Made by a program: the position numbers and the translations under genes
Shown: positions 16,272-26,378 of the stretch, in pieces
Numbering within the stretch: the first letter of the stretch is position 1
How the letters are laid out: every line of letters begins with the position of its first letter
From: Acidimicrobiia bacterium
GTDB taxonomy: Bacteria > Actinomycetota > Acidimicrobiia > Acidimicrobiales > Poriferisodalaceae
Assembly: GCA_022827265.1 (NCBI GenBank)
Contig: JAJDTF010000022.1
Coordinates: 1 to 64,000, forward strand
Length of the DNA stretch: 64,000 nucleotides
Direction: 5' to 3'
The notes under the pieces: generated by a model
Told to the model about the DNA's origin: nothing
Database searches by the model: none
The model's input: the letters and a program-made list of their open reading frames with translations, nothing else

Positions 16272-18835
16272 CAGCCGATCCGGGCGCCCTCGCGCTCGCG
16301 CAGCCGCACATTCACCCACATCTTCTCGATGTGCTGGGCCAACGTGAGTGCCCCCTGCGGCACTTCGTGCTCGGCGAAGAAGGCGTCCACCTCGCCAGCC
16401 AGCTCGCGGGTGTGCAGCCCGCGCACGCCGCCCGCCATGCGGGGAATGGAGTTCTGGGGGAACCGGTCGGTCAGCTCGTCCCACCGGTCGCGGACGAACG
16501 CCCACGCCATCGGGCCGTGGTCGAGATGGGTCATCGCAGCGCCGAGCAGGTACGGGGCGTTCTGCGTGCGGACTTCGGCCGCGAACAACTCAAGCGTCCG
16601 CTTGAACAGGGTCGGGTCTTCGAACAGCAGCAGCGACTGCAGGTAGCGCAGCTCGCTCTGGGGTGTGTCAGCCGATCGGTACAGCTCCAGCATGCGCTCG
16701 TAGTCGGTTTCGTCGCCGGCCGCCGCCGCGACCTGCACTGCGGCTGCGGCCAGGTTCGGCTCGACAGCGTCGCTGCCGTCGGTGGCATTCTCGAAGATCG
16801 CCCGTGCTCGGGTTCGTACCAGCTCGTCGCGCCCGCGCCCGCCGGCTGCTTCGAACAGCACGCCGCGCAGCTCGAGATCGAGATCGGGCTCGCCAGGCTG
16901 CGGCTCGAAGCCGAGCACCCCGAGTGCCGTGGTCGCCAGATCGCGTATGAGCACGGCCAGCGCTGCTCGCCCGTCGGGCTCGGCGATCGCGTGCAACCCC
17001 TTGAGCCCCCCGATTATCCGCTGCCACACGTGCAGGTCGGTTTCGGCGCCCAGATCGGTGACGAGCCCGATGAATTCGGCTGCGCTGGCGTCGCCGGCCA
17101 CGACGGCCGCATAGGTGTCGTCGACCAGCCCGTACCGCTCGATGGGTTCCAGCACCTCCAGGGCTTGACGCGCCACCGCAGCGAGCAGGTCGGCGCTGTA
17201 GTGCACCCGGTAGTAGCCGTGCCCGCCAGCGTTCACCACCGCCCATTCCACGGTGCCGCCCAGGTCGACGTTCGTCGCGGCGTCGGACAGCAGCAGCCGC
17301 TCGGAGACGGTGCGACCGTCGGCGAGCCGCGCACGCACCATCACCGGCACACTCCAGATGCCGTCGGCGCTGGCGCCCGGCTCGGCGCCGTACATGAAGC
17401 GGTGCTGCGACAGCGTGAGCCCTGACGGATCGGGCTCAACGGACACGATGGGGTAACCGCCGGTGAATATCCAGCCGTCCATGACCGACCGCACCGGCTC
17501 GCCGCTGGAGGTCTCCAGGGCGTCCCACAGGTCGGTCGTGGTGGTGTTGGCGTAGCTGTGGCGCTCGAGATAGTGCTGCACGCCGACCGCGAACCGATCA
17601 GGGCCGAGGTACTGCTCGAGCATGCGCACGACCGCCGCGCCCTTCTCGTAGGTCAGTACGTCGTACATGCCCTCGGCGTCAGCAGGGGAGACCACCTCGT
17701 ACTCGATGGGTCGGGTAGTGCTCAGCGCGTCCACGTCGAACGCGGCTCCTCGCTCGATCGAGAACTCATCCCAGCGCTTCCATTCGGGTCGGAAGGCATC
17801 GGTGGTGGCCACCTGCATGAAGGTGGCAAAGGCCTCCTTCAGCCAGATGCCGTTCCACCAGTCCATGGTCACGAGATTGCCGAACCACATGTGCGCCAGC
17901 TCGTGGGCCACCACGTCGACGATGCGCAGCAGCTCCGCGGTGGTGGCCCTCTGGGGGTCGGCCAGCAGCAGCGTCTCGCGGAAGGTGATGGCGCCCATGT
18001 TCTCCATCGCGCCGAAGGCAAAGTCCGGCACGGCGATGAGGTCCACCTTGGTGCCCGGGTAGGGAATGCCGTAGTAGTCGACCAGCCACGCCAGCGCGAA
18101 CGCTCCGGCTTCCAAGCCGAACTCGGTCAGCGCCGACTTCCCGCGCACGTGAACGATCCGCAGCGGCACGCCGCCGACATCGGTCGGCTCGGTGGCTTCG
18201 AGGTCGCCGACAATGAACGCCATCAGGTAGGTCGACATCTGCATGGTGTCGGCGAACGTGTCGCGTCGGCGGCCGTCGGCCAAGATCTCCGACGACACCA
18301 CCTCGCCGCAGCTGACTGCCATGAGATCGGCGGGCACGATCATCGTGACGCCGAAGACAGCCTTGAAATCGGGCTCGTCGAAGCACGGGAATGCCCGTCG
18401 CGCGTTGGTGGACTCGAACTGCGTCGTCGCGATGGTGTGCGCCTCGCCGGCCCCGTCGACGAAGGTGGAGCGGTAGAAGCCGCGGAGCTGGTCATTCAGC
18501 TCGCCGGCGAACGAGCAGCTGATCTGGACATCGCCGGGCTCGAGCTGCCGGCCGTCGGAAGGCCGCAGCGTCATCCGCTCGGTCTCGGCGTCGAACGTCG
18601 CTTCGGCCGCCACTGCCAGCCCATTCTGCTGCAGCGTGGCCTCGGCGCAGTCGAGGTCGGCTGCGTTCAGCACCACGCTGTCGACGGGCGCCTGCACCGT
18701 TGCGGTGATCACGACCTCCCCGACGAAGCGGGCCTCGTCGAGGTCGGGCTCGATGACGATGTCGTAGCGACTCGGCAGCACCTCTCGTGGCAGCCGGTAC
18801 GGGTTGGGGTTGGGCGCGGCGGTCTGGAGCGTCAC
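16271..18835 (-). CDS. pepN: M1-family aminopeptidase N
   Basis: Zinc aminopeptidase of 854 residues that removes N-terminal residues from peptides in the cytosol. The substrate-recognition motif GAMEN is near residue 280 and the zinc site 'HELAHMWFGN' plus the downstream Glu in 'LKEAFATF' are near 313-340. A C-terminal helical ERAP1-like domain follows. The GTG at 18833-18835 begins just before the M1 domain and lies 7 nt after TAGTGT; the upstream in-frame extension is rejected. Confidence 0.93.
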   Translation of the reverse strand: MTLQTAAPNPNPYRLPREVLPSRYDIVIEPDLDEARFVGEVVITATVQAPVDSVVLNAADLDCAEATLQQNGLAVAAEATFDAETERMTLRPSDGRQLEPGDVQISCSFAGELNDQLRGFYRSTFVDGAGEAHTIATTQFESTNARRAFPCFDEPDFKAVFGVTMIVPADLMAVSCGEVVSSEILADGRRRDTFADTMQMSTYLMAFIVGDLEATEPTDVGGVPLRIVHVRGKSALTEFGLEAGAFALAWLVDYYGIPYPGTKVDLIAVPDFAFGAMENMGAITFRETLLLADPQRATTAELLRIVDVVAHELAHMWFGNLVTMDWWNGIWLKEAFATFMQVATTDAFRPEWKRWDEFSIERGAAFDVDALSTTRPIEYEVVSPADAEGMYDVLTYEKGAAVVRMLEQYLGPDRFAVGVQHYLERHSYANTTTTDLWDALETSSGEPVRSVMDGWIFTGGYPIVSVEPDPSGLTLSQHRFMYGAEPGASADGIWSVPVMVRARLADGRTVSERLLLSDAATNVDLGGTVEWAVVNAGGHGYYRVHYSADLLAAVARQALEVLEPIERYGLVDDTYAAVVAGDASAAEFIGLVTDLGAETDLHVWQRIIGGLKGLHAIAEPDGRAALAVLIRDLATTALGVLGFEPQPGEPDLDLELRGVLFEAAGGRGRDELVRTRARAIFENATDGSDAVEPNLAAAAVQVAAAAGDETDYERMLELYRSADTPQSELRYLQSLLLFEDPTLFKRTLELFAAEVRTQNAPYLLGAAMTHLDHGPMAWAFVRDRWDELTDRFPQNSIPRMAGGVRGLHTRELAGEVDAFFAEHEVPQGALTLAQHIEKMWVNVRLREREGARIG

Positions 18836-18940
18836 GGCGCGCACACTACCGACGCCCCGTGAAGTGGTGCAGATGGGTGCGCCCGCTGCGGAGGCGGCAG
18901 AACATGCGAGTGGGCGAGTTGAGGTGCTAAGCCCGCGTGC

Positions 18941-19951
18941 GTGGAATCGGCGGATTCGTTGGATGTGGTCGGCATCGGCAACGCAATGGTGGATGTGCTG
19001 CTGCGCGCCGATGACGCTGTTGTGGACGGCCTCGGCATTGTGAAAGGGGCGATGACGCTGGTGGATACCCAGCGGGCGACGGAGCTTGCCGCCATGGTGG
19101 AACTGCTCGGCGGCGCCGACGAGATGACTCCCGGCGGCTCGGTGGCCAACACCATGCTGGGCATCGCTGCGCTCGGCGCCCGTGCTGGATACATGGGGCG
19201 TGTCTGCGCTGACGGGCTCGGCGACTTGTTCGTGGCCGATATGGGCGCTCACGGCGTCACCCAGGCCACCGCGAGAGCGCCGCGCGACGACCCGACCGGA
19301 CGCTGCACAGTGGTGATCACGCCAGACGGCGAGCGAACCATGAGCACCTACTTGGGCGCGTCCGCCGGCTTCGCCCCTGCAGATGTCGACTGGGACATGG
19401 TGGGCCGGGCCCGAACCGTGCTGCTCGAGGGCTACCTGTGGGATCCCACGGCTGCCCGGGCGGCGCTGCGCGAGGTGGCCGAGCACTGCGCTGCGCCCGA
19501 CAACGACTGCCGGGTTGCACTCAGCCTGTCCGACTCATTCTGCGTGGAACGCCACCGCAGCGAGTTCATCGACATGGTCGATCGCTGCACCGACATCCTG
19601 TTTGCGAACGCTGCCGAGCTGAAGGCCCTGTACCAGACCGACGATCTCGACGAAGCGCTGGCGGCGGTGCAGGGCCGGGTGGAGATCGCCTCGGTGACAC
19701 GCTCGGCCGCAGGCGCCGTCTTCGTCACGCCTGACGAGATCATGGAAGTGCCGATCGAACCGGCCGACGAAGTGGTCGACCGCACCGGCGCCGGCGACCT
19801 GTACGCCGCCGGGGTGCTCTACGGACTTGCCCGGGGCTGCGACCTCGAGCTGTGCGGCCGGCTGGGCTCGGTGGCCGCCGCCGAGGTCATCACCCACGTG
19901 GGCACCCGGCCGCTCGTGCCGCTCGACGAACTGGCTGCCGAACTGCTCTAG
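18941..19951 (+). CDS. PfkB-family sugar/nucleoside kinase (adenosine kinase-like)
   Basis: A 336-residue ribokinase-fold kinase. 'GGSVANTMLGIAALG' near residue 65 is the substrate-side motif and 'DRTGAGDLYAAGVLYG' near 277 is the PfkB signature with the catalytic Asp. The overall pattern is that of bacterial adenosine kinase-like PfkB proteins, but the substrate cannot be fixed by eye. It starts with GTG. Its stop overlaps the convergent mutase stop by four bases. Confidence 0.8.
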   Translation: MESADSLDVVGIGNAMVDVLLRADDAVVDGLGIVKGAMTLVDTQRATELAAMVELLGGADEMTPGGSVANTMLGIAALGARAGYMGRVCADGLGDLFVADMGAHGVTQATARAPRDDPTGRCTVVITPDGERTMSTYLGASAGFAPADVDWDMVGRARTVLLEGYLWDPTAARAALREVAEHCAAPDNDCRVALSLSDSFCVERHRSEFIDMVDRCTDILFANAAELKALYQTDDLDEALAAVQGRVEIASVTRSAAGAVFVTPDEIMEVPIEPADEVVDRTGAGDLYAAGVLYGLARGCDLELCGRLGSVAAAEVITHVGTRPLVPLDELAAELL

Positions 19952-21693
19952 GCGCGCTTGAACCACACGCTGACCTCCGCAGCTATGGCGCCGAGCAATG
20001 CCTGCAGGCGTCGGCGGTCTGCGGGGAGGTCATAAGGGTTCGGACTGACGGCTTCGAGGTAGATCTTCGCCTTGGGCTCGGTGCCGCTCGGCCGGATGCA
20101 GATGCGCACCTGCGTCTCGCTGTCGGGCGTGGCCGTGGCGACAGGCATCAGCATGAGCTCGATGAGGTCGGTGGGGTGCGGCGCATCGTCGGCGAGCCAG
20201 TCGGTGACTTTCGTGACGGCATGCCCAGCGAGCGCCCGGGGCGGGTCGGCCCGCAATGAGGCCATCGCAGCCGCGATCTCGGCTGTATCGGCGCGCGCCG
20301 ACGCTGCGCCGGTGACATGCAGTCCGACCTCGGCAGCCAGCTCATCGAGCCGTTCCAGCGGCCCGACGCCGCGTGCCGCCAAGGCTCCCGCCATTCGGGC
20401 GAACTCCACTGCTGCTGAGATGCCGTCTTTGTCGAGCACGGCGTCGGTGACCGAGTAGCCGAGCGCCTCCTCGTAGCCGAACACCCACCGGGCGTCGGGC
20501 TGCGCCAGGCGGGGCGCCATGATCCACTTGAAGCCGGTCAGGGTGCGGTGGTGGGCCACACCACGGGCGGCGCATAGGGCTTCGACCATCCGGCCTGACA
20601 CGACCGACGATGCCGAGATGAGCGGCTGCGCGGCTCGACCTTCGCCCTGCAGGCCGATCAGCCAGTCGCACAGCAGCACGCCCAGTTCGTCACCGCTCAG
20701 CCGGCGCCACGTGCCGTCCCGGTCACGCACGGCCACCGCCAGGCGATCTGCGTCGGGGTCATTGGCCAGCACGAGATCGACATCGTGATCGTCGGCGAGG
20801 GCCATCGCGTCGTCGAGGGTGCCCGGCTCTTCAGGATTCGGGAACGGCAGCCTCGGAAACGCGCCATCGGGTTGCCGCTGGTGCTCCACGTAGATCGGCG
20901 GCGGCAGCCCGGCCGCGGCGAACGCGTGCCCAAGCGTCTGCGCTCCCACACCGCACAGCGCCGTGTACACGAGGCGTGGCGCGTCGTCGGCGCCGGTGCT
21001 CGCCGATGTCGCCGCCCGCGAAGCTGCGGCGGGGCTCGGCGCGAGTTCGTCGCTGCCAGGCGGTCGGATCGCGGCACCGACGTACTCGGCGATGACAGCG
21101 CGCACGTCCAGCAGCTCCACCTTGTGCCGGGCTGCCAGGTCGCCGTCGGTGGGAAGCGAGGACAAGTCGAACCGGGCTTCGATGCGTTGGTCGAGCGGGG
21201 GTCGGATCTGCGTTCCGTCGGCCCAGTACACCTTCAGACCGTTGTCGTCGCGGGGGTTGTGGCTGGCGGTAACCATCACACCGGCGCCCGCTGAGCGGGC
21301 CAGCAGCTGACGGGCCAGCAACGGCGTCGGCGCAGGGCCGTCGATGATGGCGGTGGGAATGCCCATGGCGGCGAGCAGCCGGGCGGCGTCGAAGGCCATG
21401 TCTGCTGAGCCTGGCCGGGCGTCGAACCCCACCACCGCACCGCGCTCGCCCAGACCGCCGCCGATCAGCTCGGCGCCGACCGCCCGAGCGGCCACGCGTG
21501 CCATCACACGGTTCATCCGAGCCGGCCCTGGACCCAGCGCCGCCCGCATGCCTGCAGTGCCGAAGCGAAGCACGCTGCCGAAGTGCGCCTGCACCCACTC
21601 GGAGCGATGGCGCTCGGCTTCGATGGCCCGGCGCGTTGCCGCATCGGGGTCGACCTCCAACCAGGAATCGAGCAGCTCTGCGGGAGTCGTCAC
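19948..21693 (-). CDS. Phosphoglucomutase/phosphomannomutase family enzyme
   Basis: A 581-residue alpha-D-phosphohexomutase interconverting sugar 1- and 6-phosphates. The phosphoserine loop 'TASHNPRDDNG' is near residue 141, the metal loop 'NDPDADR' near 313, the sugar loop 'GYEEALGYSV' near 410 and the phosphate site 'RPSGTEPKAKIY' near 540. A Ser/Ala-rich insert ('SPAAASRAATSASTGAD') sits near 220. The product could feed the UDPGP enzyme upstream. Confidence 0.9.
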   Translation of the reverse strand: MTTPAELLDSWLEVDPDAATRRAIEAERHRSEWVQAHFGSVLRFGTAGMRAALGPGPARMNRVMARVAARAVGAELIGGGLGERGAVVGFDARPGSADMAFDAARLLAAMGIPTAIIDGPAPTPLLARQLLARSAGAGVMVTASHNPRDDNGLKVYWADGTQIRPPLDQRIEARFDLSSLPTDGDLAARHKVELLDVRAVIAEYVGAAIRPPGSDELAPSPAAASRAATSASTGADDAPRLVYTALCGVGAQTLGHAFAAAGLPPPIYVEHQRQPDGAFPRLPFPNPEEPGTLDDAMALADDHDVDLVLANDPDADRLAVAVRDRDGTWRRLSGDELGVLLCDWLIGLQGEGRAAQPLISASSVVSGRMVEALCAARGVAHHRTLTGFKWIMAPRLAQPDARWVFGYEEALGYSVTDAVLDKDGISAAVEFARMAGALAARGVGPLERLDELAAEVGLHVTGAASARADTAEIAAAMASLRADPPRALAGHAVTKVTDWLADDAPHPTDLIELMLMPVATATPDSETQVRICIRPSGTEPKAKIYLEAVSPNPYDLPADRRRLQALLGAIAAEVSVWFKRA

Positions 21694-21734
21694 GATCTCG
21701 TCTGCTGGCTCGGCATCTGGCTCAGCATGTCGCC

Positions 21735-21802
21735 TTCCGCTCTGGTTCCCATGCCCGATTCGATACGGGCCCCCAGGCCGCTCGGGCCCCGAGGCTCAGC
21801 CC
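21735..21802 (+). repeat. Dispersed GC-rich repeat, copy A
   Basis: One of three similar intergenic segments (others at 26517-26583 and 52006-52056). The shared core is a TTCCGCTCT-like stretch, then GGCCGCTCGGGCCCC and GGCTCAGCC. It lies in the divergent gap between the phosphohexomutase and MBOAT genes and can form a GC hairpin. Confidence 0.6.
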
Positions 21803-21836
21803 GTGGCAATGCGCGCGCAAGTATGTTCGGCCCGGC

Positions 21837-23258
21837 ATGTTGTTCCCGACGTTCGTCTTCGGAGCATTCTTCGTTGTCGTCTTCGTCGTCAACTGGCTCA
21901 CCCGGCCGCATCCGGCTGTGTGGAAGCCGCTCATGCTGGCGGCCAGCATCGTCTTCTACGGCTGGTGGAGCTGGCGGTTCGTTTTCCTGCTGCTGGCCAC
22001 CATCGTCATCAACTGGGTCGTTGGGCACTACGCGATCACGGGCTCCGACCAGGGGAGGCGCTGGTGGGTGGGGCTCGGCGTGGCCGGCAACCTCACCATC
22101 CTCGGCGTCTTCAAGTACTGGGACTTCTTCGCCGTGGAGATGTCCAACCTGCTGGAGGGCTTCGGCATCTCCAACGCCTTGCCGGTGCTGGAGTACACGC
22201 TGCCAGTCGGCATCTCCTTCTACACGTTCCAGGCGATGAGCTACATCATCGACATCGGCCGGGGGAACATCCGCGAGATGACACCGCTCGACTTTGCGGT
22301 GTACCTGTCGTTCTTCCCCCAGCTCGTGGCCGGGCCGATCGTGCGAGCCTCGGAGATGGCGCCGCAGCTCGCCGCCCGGGCCGACCCCCGGCACGTGCCG
22401 GCCGCCGAGGCGTTCGGGCTGATCCTGAATGGCCTGTTCAAGAAGGTGGTCATCTCCAGCTTCCTGGCCAGCGAGATCGTCGACGGCGTGTTCTCCGACC
22501 CTGGGGCGCACAGCGGGCCCGAAGTCGTGCTGGCGGTGTACGCCTACGCGGTCCAGATCTACGCCGACTTCTCCGGCTACACCGACATCGCCATCGGCGT
22601 GGCGCTCCTGCTCGGCTTCCGCTTCCCGCAGAACTTCGACAATCCCTACCGGGCGCTCACCCTGCAGGACTTCTGGCGTCGCTGGCACATGACCCTGTCG
22701 CGCTGGCTGCGCGACTACCTGTACGTACCGCTGGGCGGCAACCGGAAGGGCCGCGCCAACACCTACCGCAACCTCATGATCGTCATGCTGCTGGGCGGCC
22801 TGTGGCACGGCAGCACCTGGAACTTCGTGATCTGGGGCGGCATCCACGGTGTCGTTCTGGCCGTGGAGCGGCTGGTGCGCGAGCAGCGGGAGCGCAGCGG
22901 CGCACCGCCGATCCTGCCGGGGCCCTGGGGCGAGGTTGTGCGCTGGCTCGTCACCTTCCATGTGGTGTGCCTGGCGTGGGTGTTCTTCCGTTCCGAATCG
23001 CTGACGGCCGCGGTCGAGATGCTGGGCGCGGTGGCCAACTTCGACAACTATGCCGGCACCGCAACGCCGCTGGTGATCGCGGTGACGTTCGGCGCTCTCG
23101 CATTCCAGTTCATGCCCACCGACTGGTTCGATGAGTTGCGCGACGGCTTCGCCAGCCTCGGCTGGGTGGCCCAAGGCGCTGTGGTGGGCGTCTCGCTGGT
23201 GGCCATCGATGTTCTCGGCCCAACGGGCGTCGCCCCGTTCATCTACTTCCAGTTCTGA
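21837..23258 (+). CDS. MBOAT-family O-acyltransferase (AlgI/PatA-like)
   Basis: A 473-residue polytopic membrane protein that probably transfers acyl (often acetyl) groups to extracytoplasmic polysaccharide or other substrates. The family hallmarks 'NFDNPYRALTLQDFWRRWH', 'LYVPLGGNRKG' and 'GLWHGSTWNFVIWGGIHG' (catalytic His) lie in the second half. The following SGNH gene starts three bases after its stop; such MBOAT-SGNH pairs modify surface polysaccharides. The start at 21837 begins the first membrane helix and follows TATGTT by 9 nt. Confidence 0.9.
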   Translation: MLFPTFVFGAFFVVVFVVNWLTRPHPAVWKPLMLAASIVFYGWWSWRFVFLLLATIVINWVVGHYAITGSDQGRRWWVGLGVAGNLTILGVFKYWDFFAVEMSNLLEGFGISNALPVLEYTLPVGISFYTFQAMSYIIDIGRGNIREMTPLDFAVYLSFFPQLVAGPIVRASEMAPQLAARADPRHVPAAEAFGLILNGLFKKVVISSFLASEIVDGVFSDPGAHSGPEVVLAVYAYAVQIYADFSGYTDIAIGVALLLGFRFPQNFDNPYRALTLQDFWRRWHMTLSRWLRDYLYVPLGGNRKGRANTYRNLMIVMLLGGLWHGSTWNFVIWGGIHGVVLAVERLVREQRERSGAPPILPGPWGEVVRWLVTFHVVCLAWVFFRSESLTAAVEMLGAVANFDNYAGTATPLVIAVTFGALAFQFMPTDWFDELRDGFASLGWVAQGAVVGVSLVAIDVLGPTGVAPFIYFQF

Positions 23259-23261
23259 GCC

Positions 23262-24425
23262 ATGCAGGCATCGCACGCTCCTCCCGATCCTTCTACCGCC
23301 CCGGCCGGGGGGCTGCCGCGCCTGCAGGCCGCCGACCGGCGCAACGGCATGCCCGCCGGCAAGGTCTTGCTGGCGGGCGCGCTCGGGCTGGCGCTGGCGA
23401 TCGTGCTCAACTCGCAGCAGCTGCTGCGCGAGGCCCAGCAGAAGCCGTTCGGCTGGGAGCGCGATGTCTCCGTGGCAGTGTGGGAACCGGTCGAGGGCGT
23501 GGCCAGCGCTGCCGGAGTGCACCTGCCACGGCTTTGGGCCGACGAAGCGTTCGGTCGCGACGTGGCCGACCCCGGTACGACCACCGATCCGCTCAGTTCT
23601 GTGGCTGCTGGCGAGACGGCTGGCGAAGCCGGCGGCACTGCCGTGGAAGGCGACCCGGCGCGTGCCGGTGTGGTGGTTGCCGATCCGGCGACGCCAGCGA
23701 TCGCTGGTGCCGGGAATTCCGATGACGGCGTGGCGACAGGAGCGCCCGCCACCACCATGCCGTGGTTCCCGACGCCGGCCGATCCGCTGCGGCTGCACGT
23801 CATGGGCGATTCCATGGTGCGGTTCTTCGGCGATGTCATGGTGGGCCTGGCCAACGACACGGGCGTCATCGAGGCCTCCACGGAGCATCAGCTCTCCAGC
23901 GGCCTGAGCCGACCCGACTTCTACGACTGGCCGACCCGCATCGTGGAAGTCCTGGCAGCCGAGGACCCCGACGCCGTCGTGCTGATGTTCGGCGGCAACG
24001 ACGCGCAGGCAATCGTCGTGGACGGTCAGATCGCGCGCCGCTTCTCTGATGCCTGGGTGCAGGAATACTCGGCGCGGGTCGGCCACGTCATGGACCTGGT
24101 GACGACCGACCCCGACCGAGTGTTGATCTGGGTGGGCCAGCCGATCATGGAGGACCCCGACTACGACTCCCGCATGCAGGGCGTCAACGAGGTCTTCGAG
24201 GCCGAAGCCGCCAAGCGCGACCGGGTGCACTACCTGGACACGAGGGATCTGTTCCGGGGGCCCGATGGCGGCTTCAGCCGCTACGTGGCTGATGCCGATG
24301 GGCAGCTCGCCGATGTGCGTCTCACCGACGGCGTCCACCTCAGCACGATCGGCGGTCGCTGGCTGTCGCAGGTGCTGCTGGACGAACTCGGACTCTTCGT
24401 CGACCTGTCGTCGGGCGCCGGGTAG
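23262..24425 (+). CDS. SGNH-hydrolase-fold protein, membrane anchored
   Basis: A 387-residue protein with one N-terminal membrane helix (about 34-50), an Ala/Gly/Thr-rich linker (about 105-165) and an extracytoplasmic SGNH domain: block I 'GDSMVRF' near 181, block III 'FGGNDAQ' near 245 and block V 'DGVHLS' near 360. It resembles DUF459-type proteins that work with MBOAT acyltransferases in O-acetylation. The spacing to the MBOAT gene is three bases. Confidence 0.85.
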   Translation: MQASHAPPDPSTAPAGGLPRLQAADRRNGMPAGKVLLAGALGLALAIVLNSQQLLREAQQKPFGWERDVSVAVWEPVEGVASAAGVHLPRLWADEAFGRDVADPGTTTDPLSSVAAGETAGEAGGTAVEGDPARAGVVVADPATPAIAGAGNSDDGVATGAPATTMPWFPTPADPLRLHVMGDSMVRFFGDVMVGLANDTGVIEASTEHQLSSGLSRPDFYDWPTRIVEVLAAEDPDAVVLMFGGNDAQAIVVDGQIARRFSDAWVQEYSARVGHVMDLVTTDPDRVLIWVGQPIMEDPDYDSRMQGVNEVFEAEAAKRDRVHYLDTRDLFRGPDGGFSRYVADADGQLADVRLTDGVHLSTIGGRWLSQVLLDELGLFVDLSSGAG

Positions 24426-24480
24426 CCAGGCGCCGCCCGGTACGGCGACACTTCCGCCCACGCAGACGTGGCAGAGCGCG

Positions 24481-26247
24481 TCAGCGGCAGAGCGGTTTGA
24501 ATTCGAATCCGCGGTCTGAGAGCCGTTCAAGCGCCATGTCGAGTCCTCGCACCGTCGCCGAACGAGGGCCGCCGCCGTCGTGCAGCAGGATGATGGCACC
24601 GGGATAGGACCGGGCGACGAGGCCGTCGGCAATGGTCCGGGCCGGGCGCTGTTGCCAATCGCGCGGGGAGTAGCTCCAGCCGACCAGTCTCAGGCCTAAC
24701 TCGTTGGACCATTCTTCGGTAAATCTGCCGATGGCGTAGTAGGGCGGCCTGAGGCACGGGGTGGCGAGCGGCCCCAGGATCTCCTGGGTGCGCCCGACGG
24801 AACGGTCGAAGGCCGCCTTCGAGACACGTGCGAGCGACTCGTGTTGCCAGGAGTGGTTGGCGAGGGTGTGGCCCTCGTGCGCGATGCGTTGGATGAGCAG
24901 CGGATATCGCTCTGCGAGGTAGCCGACGACGAAGAAGGTCGCTCGAGCCCCGTGGCGTGCCAGCACGTCGAGCACTTGTGGTGTGTAGGTCGGGTGCGGT
25001 CCGTCGTCAAAGGTCAGGTAGACGACTGGCCCGTCGTCGGGCAAGGCTGGCGGGGAGATGTGCGTGCTCGACCAGAAGCCGTCGAGATCACGGGTAGCTA
25101 TACGCCCGCCGAGCGTGGGCGGGAATACATCAACGGAAAGCTGGTAGTTCACGGTCTCGGGGAGCGACGACGCAACCGTGACGGTCCACGCGCCGCTCGC
25201 TGGCACATGGGTTGCGAATCTCTGGGTCTGCTCGGCGAAGGGCACGAGCGCCGCGCCGTCGCCGAGCCGGGCCTCCAGCCAGACTCCGGCCGGCGCGGTG
25301 AGTGTCGCCACCATCACGTCATGCTCAGCGGCATGAACGACATACCCCTGCCGCTCGCGCAGCTCAATCCGGTCCGACATGACGGTGCCGATGCCGTCGA
25401 GCTCGAACGCCACCGGCGTCGCCGGCCTGGTGATCTGGAGCGCCGGTACATGGTCGATCGGCTCGACGCGGGTGGCAGTGGCGATCCACGCCGCCGCCGG
25501 TTCTGATGCGCCCGCGCTGTCGGGACTGATGGACAGGGTGGTGCGTCGTGTGATCACCGTCAGCGGCTCGTCAGGCGAGCGATCGAAGAAGGACACCTCG
25601 ACCGCGCCATCCCGGATGTCGATGGTGTCGATGATGATGTGACGGCCCAGTTCCACGGGCGGCTGCACGTCAAATGCCTCGCCGTTAACGATGACGGGCA
25701 CGAGCAGGTTGCCCTGCGGCAAATCAGCGAATCGGGCCTCGACGTACACCCCGAAGTCCTCGACGCCATCGCCGTTCAGATCACCCCGGGCCGCCTCGCG
25801 GTGAAGCACAAATGCGGAATCCGGGAACGATGTGCGCAGTGCAGCCTCGAGACCCGCAGGCAGCGGCTCGGGTTCGACAGCATCGGCTTCCGCGACATCG
25901 GGCTCTCGATCCTGCTGAACGATGGGTTGGTCGTCGATGCCTACGTCGGACGCTGCGGCATCGTCCGGCAGCTCCGCCTCGACCGGTGGTTCGAGCTGGC
26001 CCGACTGCGCGGCGTCGTCATCAGCAGGCGGCTGGCCTTCCGGCAACGTGGCCTGTGGCCGTGCCACATCCGGCACAGCTGTCGGCGCAGGCGATGCTGC
26101 GTCCCTCGAGGCTTCGGGCTGCTCGGCTGCGCTAGGCTCGGCGTCGGCGGGCGCGACATCCCGAACGTTCTCAACGTCGCAGGCACCGCCCAGCGCCGCC
26201 GCTAGGACCAGCACGCCGACGGATCTTCTCGTGCCGATCCCGCGCAC
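24481..26247 (-). CDS. Secreted polysaccharide deacetylase lipoprotein (NodB domain)
   Basis: A 588-residue probable lipoprotein (lipobox 'LGGAC', Cys near residue 23) with an acidic Ala/Pro-rich linker (about 30-140), a middle beta-rich region, and a C-terminal NodB deacetylase domain. Catalytic motifs are 'TFDDGPHPTYT' near 413, 'NHSWQHE' near 463, 'RPPYYAIG' near 498 and 'ILLHDGG' near 552. It likely removes acetyl or acyl groups from cell-envelope glycans, acting opposite to the MBOAT/SGNH pair next to it. GTG start. Confidence 0.88.
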   Translation of the reverse strand: MRGIGTRRSVGVLVLAAALGGACDVENVRDVAPADAEPSAAEQPEASRDAASPAPTAVPDVARPQATLPEGQPPADDDAAQSGQLEPPVEAELPDDAAASDVGIDDQPIVQQDREPDVAEADAVEPEPLPAGLEAALRTSFPDSAFVLHREAARGDLNGDGVEDFGVYVEARFADLPQGNLLVPVIVNGEAFDVQPPVELGRHIIIDTIDIRDGAVEVSFFDRSPDEPLTVITRRTTLSISPDSAGASEPAAAWIATATRVEPIDHVPALQITRPATPVAFELDGIGTVMSDRIELRERQGYVVHAAEHDVMVATLTAPAGVWLEARLGDGAALVPFAEQTQRFATHVPASGAWTVTVASSLPETVNYQLSVDVFPPTLGGRIATRDLDGFWSSTHISPPALPDDGPVVYLTFDDGPHPTYTPQVLDVLARHGARATFFVVGYLAERYPLLIQRIAHEGHTLANHSWQHESLARVSKAAFDRSVGRTQEILGPLATPCLRPPYYAIGRFTEEWSNELGLRLVGWSYSPRDWQQRPARTIADGLVARSYPGAIILLHDGGGPRSATVRGLDMALERLSDRGFEFKPLCR

Positions 26248-26378
26248 GTCCCGATGATGGCCGCTCCAGCGAGGCTCGCAGCGGCAGCCGAGTTCGGTTG
26301 AGCCGAAGATTCCCCGAATTCTGCGATCGACGCCGTCGCAGGGCCACGCTGGCCGCGGGCGCGGCCGATGCCAGCCGC

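Noticed and set aside
18836-19486. N-terminal extension of pepN by 217 codons
   Set aside because: It would overlap the divergent PfkB gene and has no M1 similarity; the GTG at 18835 starts the family domain.
21690-24632. A 980-codon open frame on the minus strand opposite the MBOAT and SGNH genes
   Set aside because: Antisense to two genes with clear family motifs; its product is His/Val/Gln/Arg-rich without any domain, as expected for the shadow frame of GC-rich genes.
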